Shown here: one piece after another, positions 16,563-25,539 of the stretch
Layout of the letters: every line of letters starts with the position of its first letter
Position numbering within the stretch: position 1 is the first letter of the stretch
NCBI RefSeq assembly: GCF_003635115.1
Contig: NZ_RBXJ01000002.1
Location: forward strand, 1-64,000
Length of the DNA stretch: 64,000 nt
DNA from: Microbacterium sp. AG1240
GTDB taxonomy: Bacteria > Actinomycetota > Actinomycetes > Actinomycetales > Microbacteriaceae
Reading direction: 5' to 3'
Position numbers and translations under genes: made by a program
The notes under the pieces: model-generated
What the model saw: only the letters and a program-made list of their open reading frames with translations
The model's database searches: none
What the model was told of the DNA's origin: nothing

Positions 16563-17753
16563 ATGACCACCCCCACCCGCGCTGACAAGTTCTCCTTCGG
16601 TCTCTGGACCGTCGGCTACAACGGAACCGACCCCTTCGGCGGTCCCACCCGCCCCGCCCTCGACGTGGTGCACGCCGTGGAGAAGCTCGCCGAACTGGGC
16701 GCCTACGGCCTCACGTTCCACGACGACGACCTGTTCGCGTTCGGGTCGACCGACGCCGAGCGCCAGACGCAGATCGACCGCCTCAAGGGCGCGCTCTCCG
16801 ACACCGGCCTGATCGTCCCGATGGTCACGACGAACCTCTTCAGCGCCCCCGTCTTCAAGGACGGCGGCTTCACCTCCAACGACCGCGACGTGCGTCGCTA
16901 CGCCCTGCGCAAGGTCTTCCGCCAGCTCGACCTCGGCGCCGAGCTCGGCGCGAAGACGTTCGTCATGTGGGGCGGCCGCGAGGGCGCCGAGTACGACTCG
17001 GCCAAGGACATCCGTGCCGCCCTCGAGCGCTACCGCGAGGCCGTGAACCTGCTGGGCGACTACGTCACCGACAAGGGCTACGACATCCGGTTCGCCATCG
17101 AGCCCAAGCCCAACGAGCCCCGCGGCGACATCCTGCTGCCGACCCTCGGCCACGCGATCGCCTTCATCGACTCGCTCGAGCGCCCCGAGCTCGTCGGCGT
17201 CAACCCCGAGGTCGGCCACGAGCAGATGGCCGGGCTGAACTTCTCCGCCGGCATCGCTCAGGCGCTGTACCACGGCAAGCTCTTCCACATCGACCTCAAC
17301 GGACAGCGCGGCATCAAGTACGACCAGGACCTGGTCTTCGGTCACGGCGACCTGCACAACGCGTTCGCTCTGGTCGACCTGCTCGAGAACGGCGGCCCGG
17401 GCGGCGTTCCCGCGTACGACGGCCCGCGCCACTTCGACTACAAGCCGAGCCGCACCGAGGACGAGACGGGCGTGTGGGATTCGGCCAAGGCCAACATGCA
17501 CACCTACCTGCTGCTGAAGGAGCGCGCCGCGGCCTTCCGCGCCGACCCCGAGGTGCAGGAGGCGCTCGCCGCCGCGAAGGTCGCCGAGCTGTCGCAGCCC
17601 ACCCTCAACGAGGGCGAGACCTACGACGACTTCCTCGCCGACCGCTCGGCGTACGAGGACTTCGACGCCGATGCGTACCTCGGCGGACACGGCTTCGGCT
17701 TCGTGCGCCTGCAGCAGCTCGCAACCGAGCACCTGCTCGGCGCCCGCGGCTGA
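16563..17753 (+). CDS. xylA: xylose isomerase
   Basis: A 396-residue enzyme that converts D-xylose to D-xylulose in the cytoplasm. It is a TIM-barrel metal enzyme of the actinobacterial (type I) length. The catalytic His-Asp pair is visible at H53/D56 in [10 protein letters not shown]. Metal ligands lie in [13 protein letters not shown] and [11 protein letters not shown], with [14 protein letters not shown] further on. ATG 16563 is preceded by AGGAG. xylB follows after a hairpin. Divergent XylR and the inverted repeat upstream indicate xylose-dependent expression. Confidence 0.95.
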   Translation: MTTPTRADKFSFGLWTVGYNGTDPFGGPTRPALDVVHAVEKLAELGAYGLTFHDDDLFAFGSTDAERQTQIDRLKGALSDTGLIVPMVTTNLFSAPVFKDGGFTSNDRDVRRYALRKVFRQLDLGAELGAKTFVMWGGREGAEYDSAKDIRAALERYREAVNLLGDYVTDKGYDIRFAIEPKPNEPRGDILLPTLGHAIAFIDSLERPELVGVNPEVGHEQMAGLNFSAGIAQALYHGKLFHIDLNGQRGIKYDQDLVFGHGDLHNAFALVDLLENGGPGGVPAYDGPRHFDYKPSRTEDETGVWDSAKANMHTYLLLKERAAAFRADPEVQEALAAAKVAELSQPTLNEGETYDDFLADRSAYEDFDADAYLGGHGFGFVRLQQLATEHLLGARG

Positions 17754-17779
17754 CGCCGCATCCGCCACCCATCGAGAGT

Positions 17780-17823
17780 CCAAGACACCCGGGCGCGACC
17801 ATCGCGCCGCCCGGGTGTCTTGG
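17780..17823 (+). terminator. hairpin between xylA and xylB (terminator or attenuator)
   Basis: Arms 17780-17794 and 17809-17823 pair perfectly over 15 bases, and the loop has further GCGC pairing. A short T-run follows (GGGCTTTC). It lies only 30 bases before the xylB start. It probably lowers xylB relative to xylA or stabilises the xylA mRNA 3' end. Confidence 0.65.
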
Positions 17824-17853
17824 GCTTTCAGTCGAGATAAGAAGGAGAGCGCG

Positions 17854-19251
17854 ATGACGCTCGTGGCAGGAGTCGATTCGTCGACGCAATCGTGCAAGGT
17901 CGTCGTGGTGGATGCTGCGACGGGGCTCATCGTGCGGGAGGGGCGGGCGTCGCATCCCGAGGGCACCGAGGTCGATCCCGAGGCGTGGTGGACGGCCCTG
18001 CAGTCGGCCATCGCCGACGCGGGCGGCTTCGCCGACGTCGCTGCGGTGTCGATCGCAGGACAGCAGCACGGCATGGTCGTGCTCGATGCCGACGGTCGGG
18101 TGATCCGGCCCGCGCTGCTGTGGAACGACACGCGTTCGGGCCGGGCGGCCGCCGACCTCGTCGCGGAGGTGGGCGCCGACGAGTACGCGCGCCGCACCGG
18201 GGTGGTGCCGGTGGCCTCGTTCACCGCGACGAAGCTCCGCTGGCTGCGCGACGCCGAGCCCGAGGCGGCCGCCCGCGTGGCCGCCGTCGCGCTGCCGCAC
18301 GACTGGCTGACCTGGCGCCTGCGGGGCTACGGTCCCGAGCGGCCCGACCTCGAGGCGCTGACGACCGACAGGTCGGATGCGTCGGGCACGGCCTACTGGG
18401 GAGCCGCCGGCTACGACCGCGATCTGCTCGTGCGGGCGCTCGGCCACGACGCGGTGCTGCCGCGCGTGCTCGACCCGCAGGAGAGCGCGGGGACCACCGC
18501 CGAGGGCGCCGTCGTCGCCGCGGGCGCCGGCGACAACGCCGGAGCTGCCCTCGGGCTCGACGCGAAGCCCGGCGACGTGGTCGTCTCGCTCGGCACGTCG
18601 GGCACGGTGTTCGCCGTCACCGAGGACGCCGTGACGGATGCGTCGGGGACCGTCGCCGGGTTCGCCGACGCCGCCGGGGGCTATCTGCCGCTGGTCGCCA
18701 CGCTGAACGCTGCCCGCGTGCTCGACGCCACGTCGCGCCTGCTCGGCGTCACGCACGAGCAGCTGGGCGCCCTCGCCCTGCAGGCCGAGCCCGGTGCGGG
18801 CGGAATGGTGCTCGTCCCGTGGTTCGAGGGCGAGCGCACGCCGAACCTGCCGGGGGCGCGGGCATCGATCTCGGGGCTGTCTCTGGCGAACACCACGCGA
18901 TCCGATCTCGCGCGCGCGGCGATCGAGGGCATGCTTGCGGGCCTGGCGACCGGGCTCGACGCGATCCGCTCGCTCGGTGTGGAGGCGCGACGCGTGCTGC
19001 TCGTGGGGGGTGCGGCGCGCAACGAGGGCGTCGCCGTCATCGCCGGGCAGGTCTTCGACGCGCCCGTCGCGGTGCCGTCGCCGGGGGAGTATGTGGCGCT
19101 CGGGGCCGCGCGTCAGGCGGCGTGGGCGCTCACGGGAGCACGCCCGGGTTGGCCGGTGGCGATCGACCGCGAACCTCCGCACGACACGCGTCGCAGCATC
19201 CGTTCCCGCTACGACGAGATCGCCGCGCTGCGCGCCGCCGAGTCGCGCTGA
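17854..19251 (+). CDS. xylB: xylulokinase
   Basis: A 465-residue FGGY-family sugar kinase that phosphorylates D-xylulose with ATP, feeding the pentose phosphate pathway. The N-terminal phosphate/sugar region is [15 protein letters not shown] (residues 6-20) with [13 protein letters not shown] near 62. The C-terminal ATP-binding region includes [12 protein letters not shown] and [12 protein letters not shown]. Length is normal to slightly short for XylB. ATG 17854 is preceded by GAAGGAGAG. It is co-directional with xylA across a strong hairpin. Confidence 0.92.
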   Translation: MTLVAGVDSSTQSCKVVVVDAATGLIVREGRASHPEGTEVDPEAWWTALQSAIADAGGFADVAAVSIAGQQHGMVVLDADGRVIRPALLWNDTRSGRAAADLVAEVGADEYARRTGVVPVASFTATKLRWLRDAEPEAAARVAAVALPHDWLTWRLRGYGPERPDLEALTTDRSDASGTAYWGAAGYDRDLLVRALGHDAVLPRVLDPQESAGTTAEGAVVAAGAGDNAGAALGLDAKPGDVVVSLGTSGTVFAVTEDAVTDASGTVAGFADAAGGYLPLVATLNAARVLDATSRLLGVTHEQLGALALQAEPGAGGMVLVPWFEGERTPNLPGARASISGLSLANTTRSDLARAAIEGMLAGLATGLDAIRSLGVEARRVLLVGGAARNEGVAVIAGQVFDAPVAVPSPGEYVALGAARQAAWALTGARPGWPVAIDREPPHDTRRSIRSRYDEIAALRAAESR

Positions 19252-19262
19252 CGCTCCTTCGC

Positions 19263-19336
19263 CGCCGACGGTGCCCGTTTCGGCCGAACGTGCCCGCTTT
19301 TTTGGGCGCCGATGGCAGGAACGGGCACTCTCGGCG
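19263..19336. repeat. intergenic inverted repeat, copy 1 (also terminator-like)
   Basis: Arms 19263-19279 and 19320-19336 form a 17-base stem with one mismatch and one G-T pair, including GTGCCCGTT/AACGGGCAC. The loop has a run of six T. It sits between the convergent xylB and TetR genes. A close relative of this element occurs at 22549-22621, so it is a dispersed repeat as well as a likely terminator. Confidence 0.7.
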
Positions 19337-19351
19337 ACGGCGCGCTGAGGC

Positions 19352-19924
19352 TCAGCGTCCGAGCACCGCGTCGAGGAGGCGCTCGGCGTCGCCGGGGGCG
19401 ACCGGCTCGCGGCTCAGGGCGCGCAGCAGTACCGCACCGATGAGCGCCTCGGCGAGCTCTTCGACGGGGGCGTCGGGCGGCAGGTTCGAGGTCGTGCCGA
19501 TCGCCGCCGTGAGGCGCGCCGAGAGCGAGTCGGCGCGGAAGAGCGCGTCGCGAAGGCGTCGACCCACGTCGGCGTTCTCGGCGGCGGCGCCGATCAGCGA
19601 GCGCAGGATGCTCTCGCCCTGCTCGCTGCCGAGATAGCCGAAGATCTCTCCCAGCCAGCTCGCGAGGTCGCGTCGGACGTCACCGGTGTGCGGCAGCTGG
19701 AATCGCCCGGGAACGAGCATCCCCTCGAGGAGGCACTCCGCCGTCACGGCGCCCTTTGAGGGCCACCAGCGGTAGATCGTCTGCTTGCCGACACCCGCGC
19801 GAGCGGCGATGCCCTCCATCGTGAGGTGGTCGTAGCCGCGCTCGGCGATGAGGGCGGCGGTCGCCTCGAGGATCGACAGGCGCGCGGCTTCGCTGCGCAC
19901 GGGTCCGCTGCGGGGGAGGGGCAT
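19352..19924 (-). CDS. TetR family transcriptional regulator
   Basis: A 190-residue regulator. The helix-turn-helix is at about 30-55 (MEGIAARAGVGKQTIYRWWP), with the typical A-x-x-L-I-A-E-R-G-Y helix before it. The C-terminal ligand-binding part (TetR_C-like, LASWLGEIFGYL) is variable. ATG 19924 is preferred over GTG 19972 because it sits seven bases after GAGAGT and begins right at the conserved domain. Divergent from an MMPL exporter, it most likely represses that pump. ACGG-T-CCGT in the spacer is a candidate operator. Confidence 0.83.
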   Translation of the reverse strand: MPLPRSGPVRSEAARLSILEATAALIAERGYDHLTMEGIAARAGVGKQTIYRWWPSKGAVTAECLLEGMLVPGRFQLPHTGDVRRDLASWLGEIFGYLGSEQGESILRSLIGAAAENADVGRRLRDALFRADSLSARLTAAIGTTSNLPPDAPVEELAEALIGAVLLRALSREPVAPGDAERLLDAVLGR

Positions 19925-19949
19925 ACGGGCTACTCTCACTGAAGACGAG

Positions 19950-19966
19950 ACGGTCCGTGTTATCTT
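19950..19966 (+). promoter_or_regulatory. candidate TetR operator and MMPL gene promoter
   Basis: ACGGTCCGT (19950-19958) is a perfect odd palindrome centred on T. It directly abuts a -10-like TATCTT (19961-19966) that points toward the MMPL gene at 20031. A repressor bound here would block that promoter. No convincing -35 box was found. Confidence 0.45.
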
Positions 19967-20030
19967 AGCCACGCTTATCGGAGTCGAGGCGCCTCCTCCG
20001 TGGGGTCTGCCCGCGGATCAGAGGACGACA

Positions 20031-22541
20031 ATGGCCGAGCTGCTTCACCGCCTGGGAACCTTCGCCGCGCGCCGCGCGTGGACGGTGATCATCGCGTGGT
20101 TGGTGATCCTCGGGATCGCCGGCGCCGGCTTCGCCGTCGGCTTCAAGGGGCTCAGCTCCAGCTTCGACATCCCGGGCACCGCCTCGGGCGACGTCATCGC
20201 CCAGCTGCAGGAAGACCTGCCCGACTTCAGCGGCGCCTCGGGCCAGGTCGTCTTCCACACCACCGACGGATCGCCGTTCACCGACGCGCAGCGCGCCGAC
20301 ATCACCTCCCTCGCCGAGTCGGCCACCGACCTCCCCGACGTCGCCGACGTCATCGACCCGTTCGCCGCCGCGCAGCAGCTCGCCGATCAGGCCGCCCAGG
20401 TCACCGATGGGCAGGCCCAGATCGACGACGCCCGCGCGCAGGCCCAGAACGGTCAGACCCAGCTCGACGCCGGCCGCGCCCAGCTCGAGGCGGGCCAGGC
20501 CCAGCTCGACGCGGCGAGGGCGCAGGCCGAAGCGGCCGGGTTCCCCACGGCCCAGATCGACGCGCAGCAGGCGCAGCTCGACGCGCAGCGTGCGCAGCTC
20601 GACGCCCAGCAGCAGCAGCTGACTGACGGGCTCGCCGCGATCGACGCGAACGAGGCCGAGCTCCAGCGCGGCGCGGAGCTGCTCTCGCTCGCCGACGGGA
20701 TCGGCGTGCTGTCGGCCGACGGCGCCACGGCTCTCGTGAACGTCTCGTTCACCGAGCCCCGGCTCGAGCTCTCCCAGGAGTCGAAGGATGCTGTGGTCGA
20801 CCACTTCGCGTCCGCACCCGTCGACGGGGTCGAGGTCGCCTTCTCCACCGACATCTCACAGGGCGTGCCGGAGATCCTCGGCGTCGGCGAGGTCGTGGGC
20901 GTCGCGATCGCCGCGATCGTGCTGGTCATCGTGCTCGGATCGCTCCTCGCCGCCGCGTTCCCCCTCGTCACCGCGATCGTGGGGGTCGGTATCGGCGCGA
21001 TGGCGACACTGTCGTTCTCGGGCGTCGTGCAGATGGCCTCGGTCACCCCGATCCTCGGGGTGATGCTCGGGCTCGCGGTCGGCATCGACTACTCGCTCTT
21101 CATCCTCTACCGCCACCGCAAGCAGCTCCTGCAGGGCGCCGATGTGCGCGAGTCGATCGGGCTCGCCAACGGCACCGCGGGCAACGCCGTGGTCTTCGCC
21201 GGCACCACGGTGATCGTGGCGCTCCTCGCGCTCAACATCACCGGCATCCCGTTCCTCGGTCTGATGGGCACAGCCGGGGCGATCAGCGTCGCGGTGGCGG
21301 TGCTGATCGCGGTTTCCCTCACCCCGGCGCTGCTGGGGCTCGCCGGCACCCGCGTGCTCGCCCGCCGCGCCCGCACCCGCGCCGAGGCCGCGGCCGCAGC
21401 ATCCGCCGCCGGAGAGCCCGAGGCCCCCCGCACCCGCGTGCGTCCGATGTCGACCCTGCGGGCGGTCGTGACCTCCGTCGTCGCCGTGGTGGTGCTCCTC
21501 GTCGTCGCGATCCCCGCGCTGTCGATGCGCCTGGGTCTGCCCGACGGCGGCTCCGAGGCCGAGGACTCCACCGCGTACCGCGCCTACACGCTCACGCAGG
21601 ACGCCTTCGGCGAGGGCGTGAACGGACCGCTGCTCGTGGTCGCGACCTTCCCCGACGGACTCGACGCCGACCAGGTGCTCGACGCGCAGCTGGACGTCGC
21701 CCGCACGCTCGCCGATCAGGACGCCGTCGTCGCGGTCGCCCCGGTGGCCGTCTCGGACGACAACCGCATCGGCGCGTTCCAGGTCGTCCCCGCCGAGGGC
21801 CCGAACAGCGTCTCGACCGAGACGCTCGTGCGCGACCTCCGGCAGCTCCCGCCCGTCGACGGTGACATCGCGCTCGGGGTCGCCGGTCAGGCGGCGATCA
21901 ACATCGACATCTCGGAGGGGCTCGCCGACGTGCTGCCGATCTACCTCGTCGTGGTGGTCGGGCTGTCGTTCCTCATCATGATCATGGTGTTCCGCTCGAT
22001 CCTCGTTCCGCTCATCGCCACCGCCGGGTTCGTGCTGTCGCTGTTCGCCACCTACGGCGCGGTGACCGCGGTGTTCCAATGGGGCTGGTTCGCCGACCTG
22101 CTCGGCGTGCACAACCCCGGGCCGATCCTGAGCTTCCTGCCGGTGATCCTCGTCGGCATCCTCTTCGGTCTGGCGATGGACTACCAGCTGTTCCTCGCCA
22201 CCGGCATGCGCGAGGCGTACATGCACGGAGCTCCCGCACGTCTCGCCGTCGCGCAGGGCTTCCGGGCCGGTCGCACGGTGGTCATCGCCGCGGCGCTGAT
22301 CATGATCGCGGTCTTCGGCGGGTTCATCACGAGCGAATCGGTGATCATCAAATCGATGGGTCTCGGACTCTCGCTCGGCGTGCTGTTCGACGCGTTCATC
22401 GTGCGGATGTTGCTGATGCCCGCGGTCATGCACCTGCTGGGCCGCTCGGCGTGGTGGTTGCCGCGCTGGCTCGACAGGATCACCCCGAACGTCGACGTCG
22501 AGGGGTCGGCGCTGGAGCGCCGCCACCCCGTTCACCACTGA
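20031..22541 (+). CDS. MMPL/RND family transporter
   Basis: An 836-residue exporter with about 12 transmembrane helices in two MMPL halves. The first helix is at 15-35. A large extracytoplasmic loop, about 36-265, contains an unusual Gln/Ala-rich coiled-coil at about 115-213 with repeated AQLDAxRAQL units. The helix bundle GVMLGLAVGIDYSLFILYRH (about 343-362) holds the G-x-x-x-D-Y motif conserved in the family. The second half repeats the layout with LFGLAMDYQLFLATG near residue 710. Such pumps move lipids, drugs or siderophores using the proton gradient; the cargo is unknown. ATG 20031 is preceded by GAGG. It is divergent from the TetR gene that probably regulates it. Confidence 0.85.
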   Translation: MAELLHRLGTFAARRAWTVIIAWLVILGIAGAGFAVGFKGLSSSFDIPGTASGDVIAQLQEDLPDFSGASGQVVFHTTDGSPFTDAQRADITSLAESATDLPDVADVIDPFAAAQQLADQAAQVTDGQAQIDDARAQAQNGQTQLDAGRAQLEAGQAQLDAARAQAEAAGFPTAQIDAQQAQLDAQRAQLDAQQQQLTDGLAAIDANEAELQRGAELLSLADGIGVLSADGATALVNVSFTEPRLELSQESKDAVVDHFASAPVDGVEVAFSTDISQGVPEILGVGEVVGVAIAAIVLVIVLGSLLAAAFPLVTAIVGVGIGAMATLSFSGVVQMASVTPILGVMLGLAVGIDYSLFILYRHRKQLLQGADVRESIGLANGTAGNAVVFAGTTVIVALLALNITGIPFLGLMGTAGAISVAVAVLIAVSLTPALLGLAGTRVLARRARTRAEAAAAASAAGEPEAPRTRVRPMSTLRAVVTSVVAVVVLLVVAIPALSMRLGLPDGGSEAEDSTAYRAYTLTQDAFGEGVNGPLLVVATFPDGLDADQVLDAQLDVARTLADQDAVVAVAPVAVSDDNRIGAFQVVPAEGPNSVSTETLVRDLRQLPPVDGDIALGVAGQAAINIDISEGLADVLPIYLVVVVGLSFLIMIMVFRSILVPLIATAGFVLSLFATYGAVTAVFQWGWFADLLGVHNPGPILSFLPVILVGILFGLAMDYQLFLATGMREAYMHGAPARLAVAQGFRAGRTVVIAAALIMIAVFGGFITSESVIIKSMGLGLSLGVLFDAFIVRMLLMPAVMHLLGRSAWWLPRWLDRITPNVDVEGSALERRHPVHH

Positions 22542-22548
22542 CCTGCGC

Positions 22549-22621
22549 GCCGAGAGTGCCCGTTTCCGCCGAGGGTGCCGCCGTTTTCGGGCACGAAGGG
22601 CGGAAACGGGCACCCTCGGCG
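22549..22621. repeat. intergenic inverted repeat, copy 2 (also terminator-like)
   Basis: Outer arms starting at 22549 pair with those ending at 22621. The core TGCCCGTTTCCGCC (22557-22570) pairs perfectly with 22599-22612. The GTGCCCGTTT core and flanking CGCCGA/TCGGCG match copy 1 at 19263-19336. An inner GTGCCG...CGGGCAC pair gives a compound hairpin. It follows the MMPL gene. Confidence 0.7.
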
Positions 22622-22672
22622 GCGGACTCACCTCACAGCCCCCTCGTAACCGTCATCGATAGCGTGGAGACC

Positions 22673-23347
22673 ATGCCCGAGCGCGACGAGCAGCAGATCA
22701 CCGTCTCGGCCACGGCGCTGCGCGCGATGCGCGACGAGTTCCAGCGCTTCCTCATGGAGTACCGCTTCGGACTGCAGGAGATCGAGACGAAGATCTCGAT
22801 CCTCCGCGAGGAGTTCGAGGAGGTGCACGACTACAACCCGATCGAACACGTCTCGGGCCGCGTGAAGTCGCCCGACAGCCTCGCGGAGAAGGTGCGGCGC
22901 AAGGGCGTCGACGCCGATTTCGACAGCATCCGCTCATCGATCACCGACATCGCCGGCGTGCGCATCACGTGCAGCTTCACCACCGACGCCTACCGGTTGT
23001 TCGATCTGCTCACGCAGCAGGACGACATCACGGTCATCAGCGTCAAGGACTACATCGCCGAGCCCAAGCCCAACGGGTACAAGAGCCTGCACGCGATCGT
23101 CACGGTGCCGGTCTTCCTGTCGACGGGCCGCGTCGACGTTCCGGTGGAGGTGCAGTTCCGCACGATCGCCATGGATTTCTGGGCGAGCCTCGAGCACAAG
23201 ATCTATTACAAGTACGACCGCCTCGTGCCCGACGAACTGCTCGCCGGACTCAAGGATGCTGCCGACACGGCCGCCGAGCTCGACCAGCGCATGGAGCGGC
23301 TGCATCGTGAGATCCGCGGCGGCGCACCCGGGGTCGTCTCGATCTGA
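22673..23347 (+). CDS. small alarmone synthetase (RelA/SpoT synthetase domain protein)
   Basis: A 224-residue single-domain (p)ppGpp synthetase of the RelQ/RelP size class. It would transfer pyrophosphate from ATP to GDP or GTP. Visible synthetase motifs are ITDIAGVRITCSF (about 84-96), KPNGYKSLHAIV (about 135-146) and VEVQFRTIAMDFWASLEHKI (about 159-178). There is no HD hydrolase, TGS or ACT domain. The N-terminal helix is acidic. ATG 22673 follows TAGCGT by seven bases, so the message is probably leaderless. The gene stands alone between the inverted repeat and the next gene. Confidence 0.88.
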   Translation: MPERDEQQITVSATALRAMRDEFQRFLMEYRFGLQEIETKISILREEFEEVHDYNPIEHVSGRVKSPDSLAEKVRRKGVDADFDSIRSSITDIAGVRITCSFTTDAYRLFDLLTQQDDITVISVKDYIAEPKPNGYKSLHAIVTVPVFLSTGRVDVPVEVQFRTIAMDFWASLEHKIYYKYDRLVPDELLAGLKDAADTAAELDQRMERLHREIRGGAPGVVSI

Positions 23348-23385
23348 CCCGGGCCGGCCGGGGCCGGGTGGCGCACAATGGGGGC

Positions 23386-24246
23386 ATGGTGAGCACCGCC
23401 GCGCCCGGCGACGTCGATACGGTCGCCGACGACCTCTACGCCGTCACGCCCGGCGAGTTCACCTCCGCGCGCAACGCGCGCGCCGCAGCTGCCACCGGCC
23501 CGCTGGCGGCGCAGATCAAGGCCCTGCGCAAGCCCACGGTCGCCGCGTGGGCGGTGAACCTCCTCGTCCGCGACGGCCAGCTGGGGCAGGCCGTCGAGCT
23601 CTCGCAGGCGCTGCGCGAGGCGCAGGACGACCTCGATGCCGCGGAACTCGCCCGCCTCGGCACGCAGCGGCGCGCTCTCGTGGCGGGGCTCGCCCGGCGC
23701 GCGGCCGAGCTCGCCGGTGACGCCGGGACGACGCTCAGCCCGGCCGCGCGCGACGACGTGGAGAAGACGGTGAACGCGGCGGTGGTGGATGCTGCTGCTG
23801 CCGCCGCCGTGCTGACGGGGCGGCTCGTGCGCACCCTGGAGGCGAACGGGTTCGGCGGGGCGTCGCCGCCCGACGACCTCGTCGCAGGATCGGTGCCGGG
23901 TCTCGCGCCGGCGGCTCCGGCGCGCTCGCGCGACGACCTCGCCGAGCGTCGGCGTCGCAAGGCCGCGGAGGCCGCCGCGCGAGAGGCGCAGCGCGCCGCC
24001 GCCGACGCCGACCGCGAGCTCGCGCGGGCGCAGGAGCGCCGGGCGAAGCGGCGGGAGCGGGCCGACCGCCTCCACGAGCGCGTGGAGGACCTGCGCGGCG
24101 AACTGGCGCGGATGACGGCCGACGCGCAGGCGGCCGACGAGGAGGTCGCCCGCATCGACGAAGAGCACGACCGGCTCGTGGAGCGGTCGAGAAAGGCCGC
24201 GAAGGAGGCCGAGCGGGCCGCGGCGGCCGTTCCCGACGCGGACTGA
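23386..24246 (+). CDS. hypothetical Ala/Arg-rich coiled-coil protein
   Basis: A 286-residue protein of unknown function. The N-terminal domain, about 5-160, is helical and contains a conserved-looking KALRKPTVAAWAVNLLVRDG. A short Pro/Ala/Ser linker follows. The C-terminal 100 residues form a long highly charged coiled-coil (ERRRRKAAEAAAREAQRAAA; DRLHERVEDLRGELARMTAD). No signal peptide or membrane helix is seen. ATG 23386 lies six bases after CACAAT, so it is probably leaderless. The next gene is an antiporter with its own promoter. Confidence 0.65.
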   Translation: MVSTAAPGDVDTVADDLYAVTPGEFTSARNARAAAATGPLAAQIKALRKPTVAAWAVNLLVRDGQLGQAVELSQALREAQDDLDAAELARLGTQRRALVAGLARRAAELAGDAGTTLSPAARDDVEKTVNAAVVDAAAAAAVLTGRLVRTLEANGFGGASPPDDLVAGSVPGLAPAAPARSRDDLAERRRRKAAEAAAREAQRAAADADRELARAQERRAKRRERADRLHERVEDLRGELARMTADAQAADEEVARIDEEHDRLVERSRKAAKEAERAAAAVPDAD

Positions 24247-24285
24247 ACACGTGTCCGGCGCTCGCGCCCTCGCTAAGGTGTGCCC

Positions 24286-25539
24286 ATGGCGCTCCTCGAC
24301 GCGGGATTCTTCCTCCTCCCGCTGCTCGCGGTGCTCGCCCCGCTCGCCGCCCGGGGTCTCGGTCGATGGGTGCGCGTGCCCATCGTCGTGTTCGAACTGG
24401 CCCTCGGCATCATCGTCGGCCCGAGTGTGCTCGGGTGGATCGCGCCGTCCGACATCGTGGGCATCTTCGCCTCGTTCGGCCTCGCCATGCTCTTCTTCAT
24501 GGCCGGGAACGAGATCGACTTCGCCGCCCTCCGCGGACGGTCGGGGGCGCGGGCCGGTGCGGGATGGGTGCTGAGCCTTGCGGCGGGCGTGGGGATCGGG
24601 TGGCTCGTCGCGCCCGGTGAACCCGCCGTCTTCATCGGGATCGCGCTGGCGTCGACCGCGCTCGGCGCGCTCATGCCGATCCTCCGCGACGCCGGGGAGC
24701 TGGGCACCCCCTGGGGGCGCGCGGTCACCGCGGTGGGGGCCGTGGGCGAGTTCGGTCCGCTCGTGGCCATCTCGCTCTTCCTCGGCACCCGCGACTTCGG
24801 CACCGCGTCGATCGTCCTGGGCGTGTTCGTCGTCGTCGCGGCGGGGGCGGTCTTCGTCGCCGCGCGGTTCGAGCACGGACGCATCCACCGCCTCGTGAAT
24901 GCGACCCTCCACACATCGGGTCAGATGGCGGTGCGGATCGTCTTCCTCACCGTCGGCGCGCTGGTCGCACTGAGCATCGCGCTGCAGCTCGACATGCTGC
25001 TCGGCGCCTTCGTCGCCGGCGTGCTGTGGAAGCTCGTCATGCGCAACGCCCGTCCGCCGTTGCGCGAGGCGGTGGACAGCAAGGTGGAGGCCGTGGCCTT
25101 CGGATTCCTCGTTCCGGTCTTCTTCCTCTACACCGGCATCACCTTCGACCTGCAGGCGATGGTGTCCTCGCCGCGCACGATCGTCCTGGTCCCGGTGTTC
25201 CTCGTCGCCCTCCTCGTCGTCAGGGGCGTCCCGGCCTCCTTCGTCGCGCCCGCCGGTTCCTCCCGCCGTGACCGTCTCGCGCTCGGGATGCTGGGGGCCA
25301 CGGCCCTTCCCATCGTGGTCGCCGTCACCGGCATCGGCGTGGCCGACGGGACCCTGGATTCGGGCACGGCCGCGGCGCTCGTCGGAGCCGCGATGCTGTC
25401 GGTGCTGCTCTACCCCTTCCTCGGCATGGCGATGCGCGGAGACCGATCGGTCGTGACGAAGCCCGCCTTCGACCCCGTCGTGCTCGATGCCCGTCCTGCC
25501 ACGCGCACCCGCCGCGCCGACGAGGAGGGCCTGCGGTGA
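24286..25539 (+). CDS. cation:proton antiporter (CPA family)
   Basis: A 417-residue membrane protein with about 11-12 helices, fitting the Na+/H+ exchanger fold. The first helix (FFLLPLLAVLAPLAARGLGR) is followed by VPIVVFELALGIIVGPSVLG, the usual opening of this family. FASFGLAMLFFMAGNEIDF follows, with an acidic residue in the core. It should exchange a monovalent cation for protons. No C-terminal TrkA-N domain is present. ATG 24286 lies six bases after TAAGGT, giving a leaderless message. The next small gene overlaps its stop codon (GTGA). Confidence 0.85.
   Translation: MALLDAGFFLLPLLAVLAPLAARGLGRWVRVPIVVFELALGIIVGPSVLGWIAPSDIVGIFASFGLAMLFFMAGNEIDFAALRGRSGARAGAGWVLSLAAGVGIGWLVAPGEPAVFIGIALASTALGALMPILRDAGELGTPWGRAVTAVGAVGEFGPLVAISLFLGTRDFGTASIVLGVFVVVAAGAVFVAARFEHGRIHRLVNATLHTSGQMAVRIVFLTVGALVALSIALQLDMLLGAFVAGVLWKLVMRNARPPLREAVDSKVEAVAFGFLVPVFFLYTGITFDLQAMVSSPRTIVLVPVFLVALLVVRGVPASFVAPAGSSRRDRLALGMLGATALPIVVAVTGIGVADGTLDSGTAAALVGAAMLSVLLYPFLGMAMRGDRSVVTKPAFDPVVLDARPATRTRRADEEGLR

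Noticed and set aside
20856..22631. 591-codon minus-strand open frame opposite the MMPL pump
   Set aside because: Extreme His/Asp/Arg composition and full overlap with a well-supported transporter.
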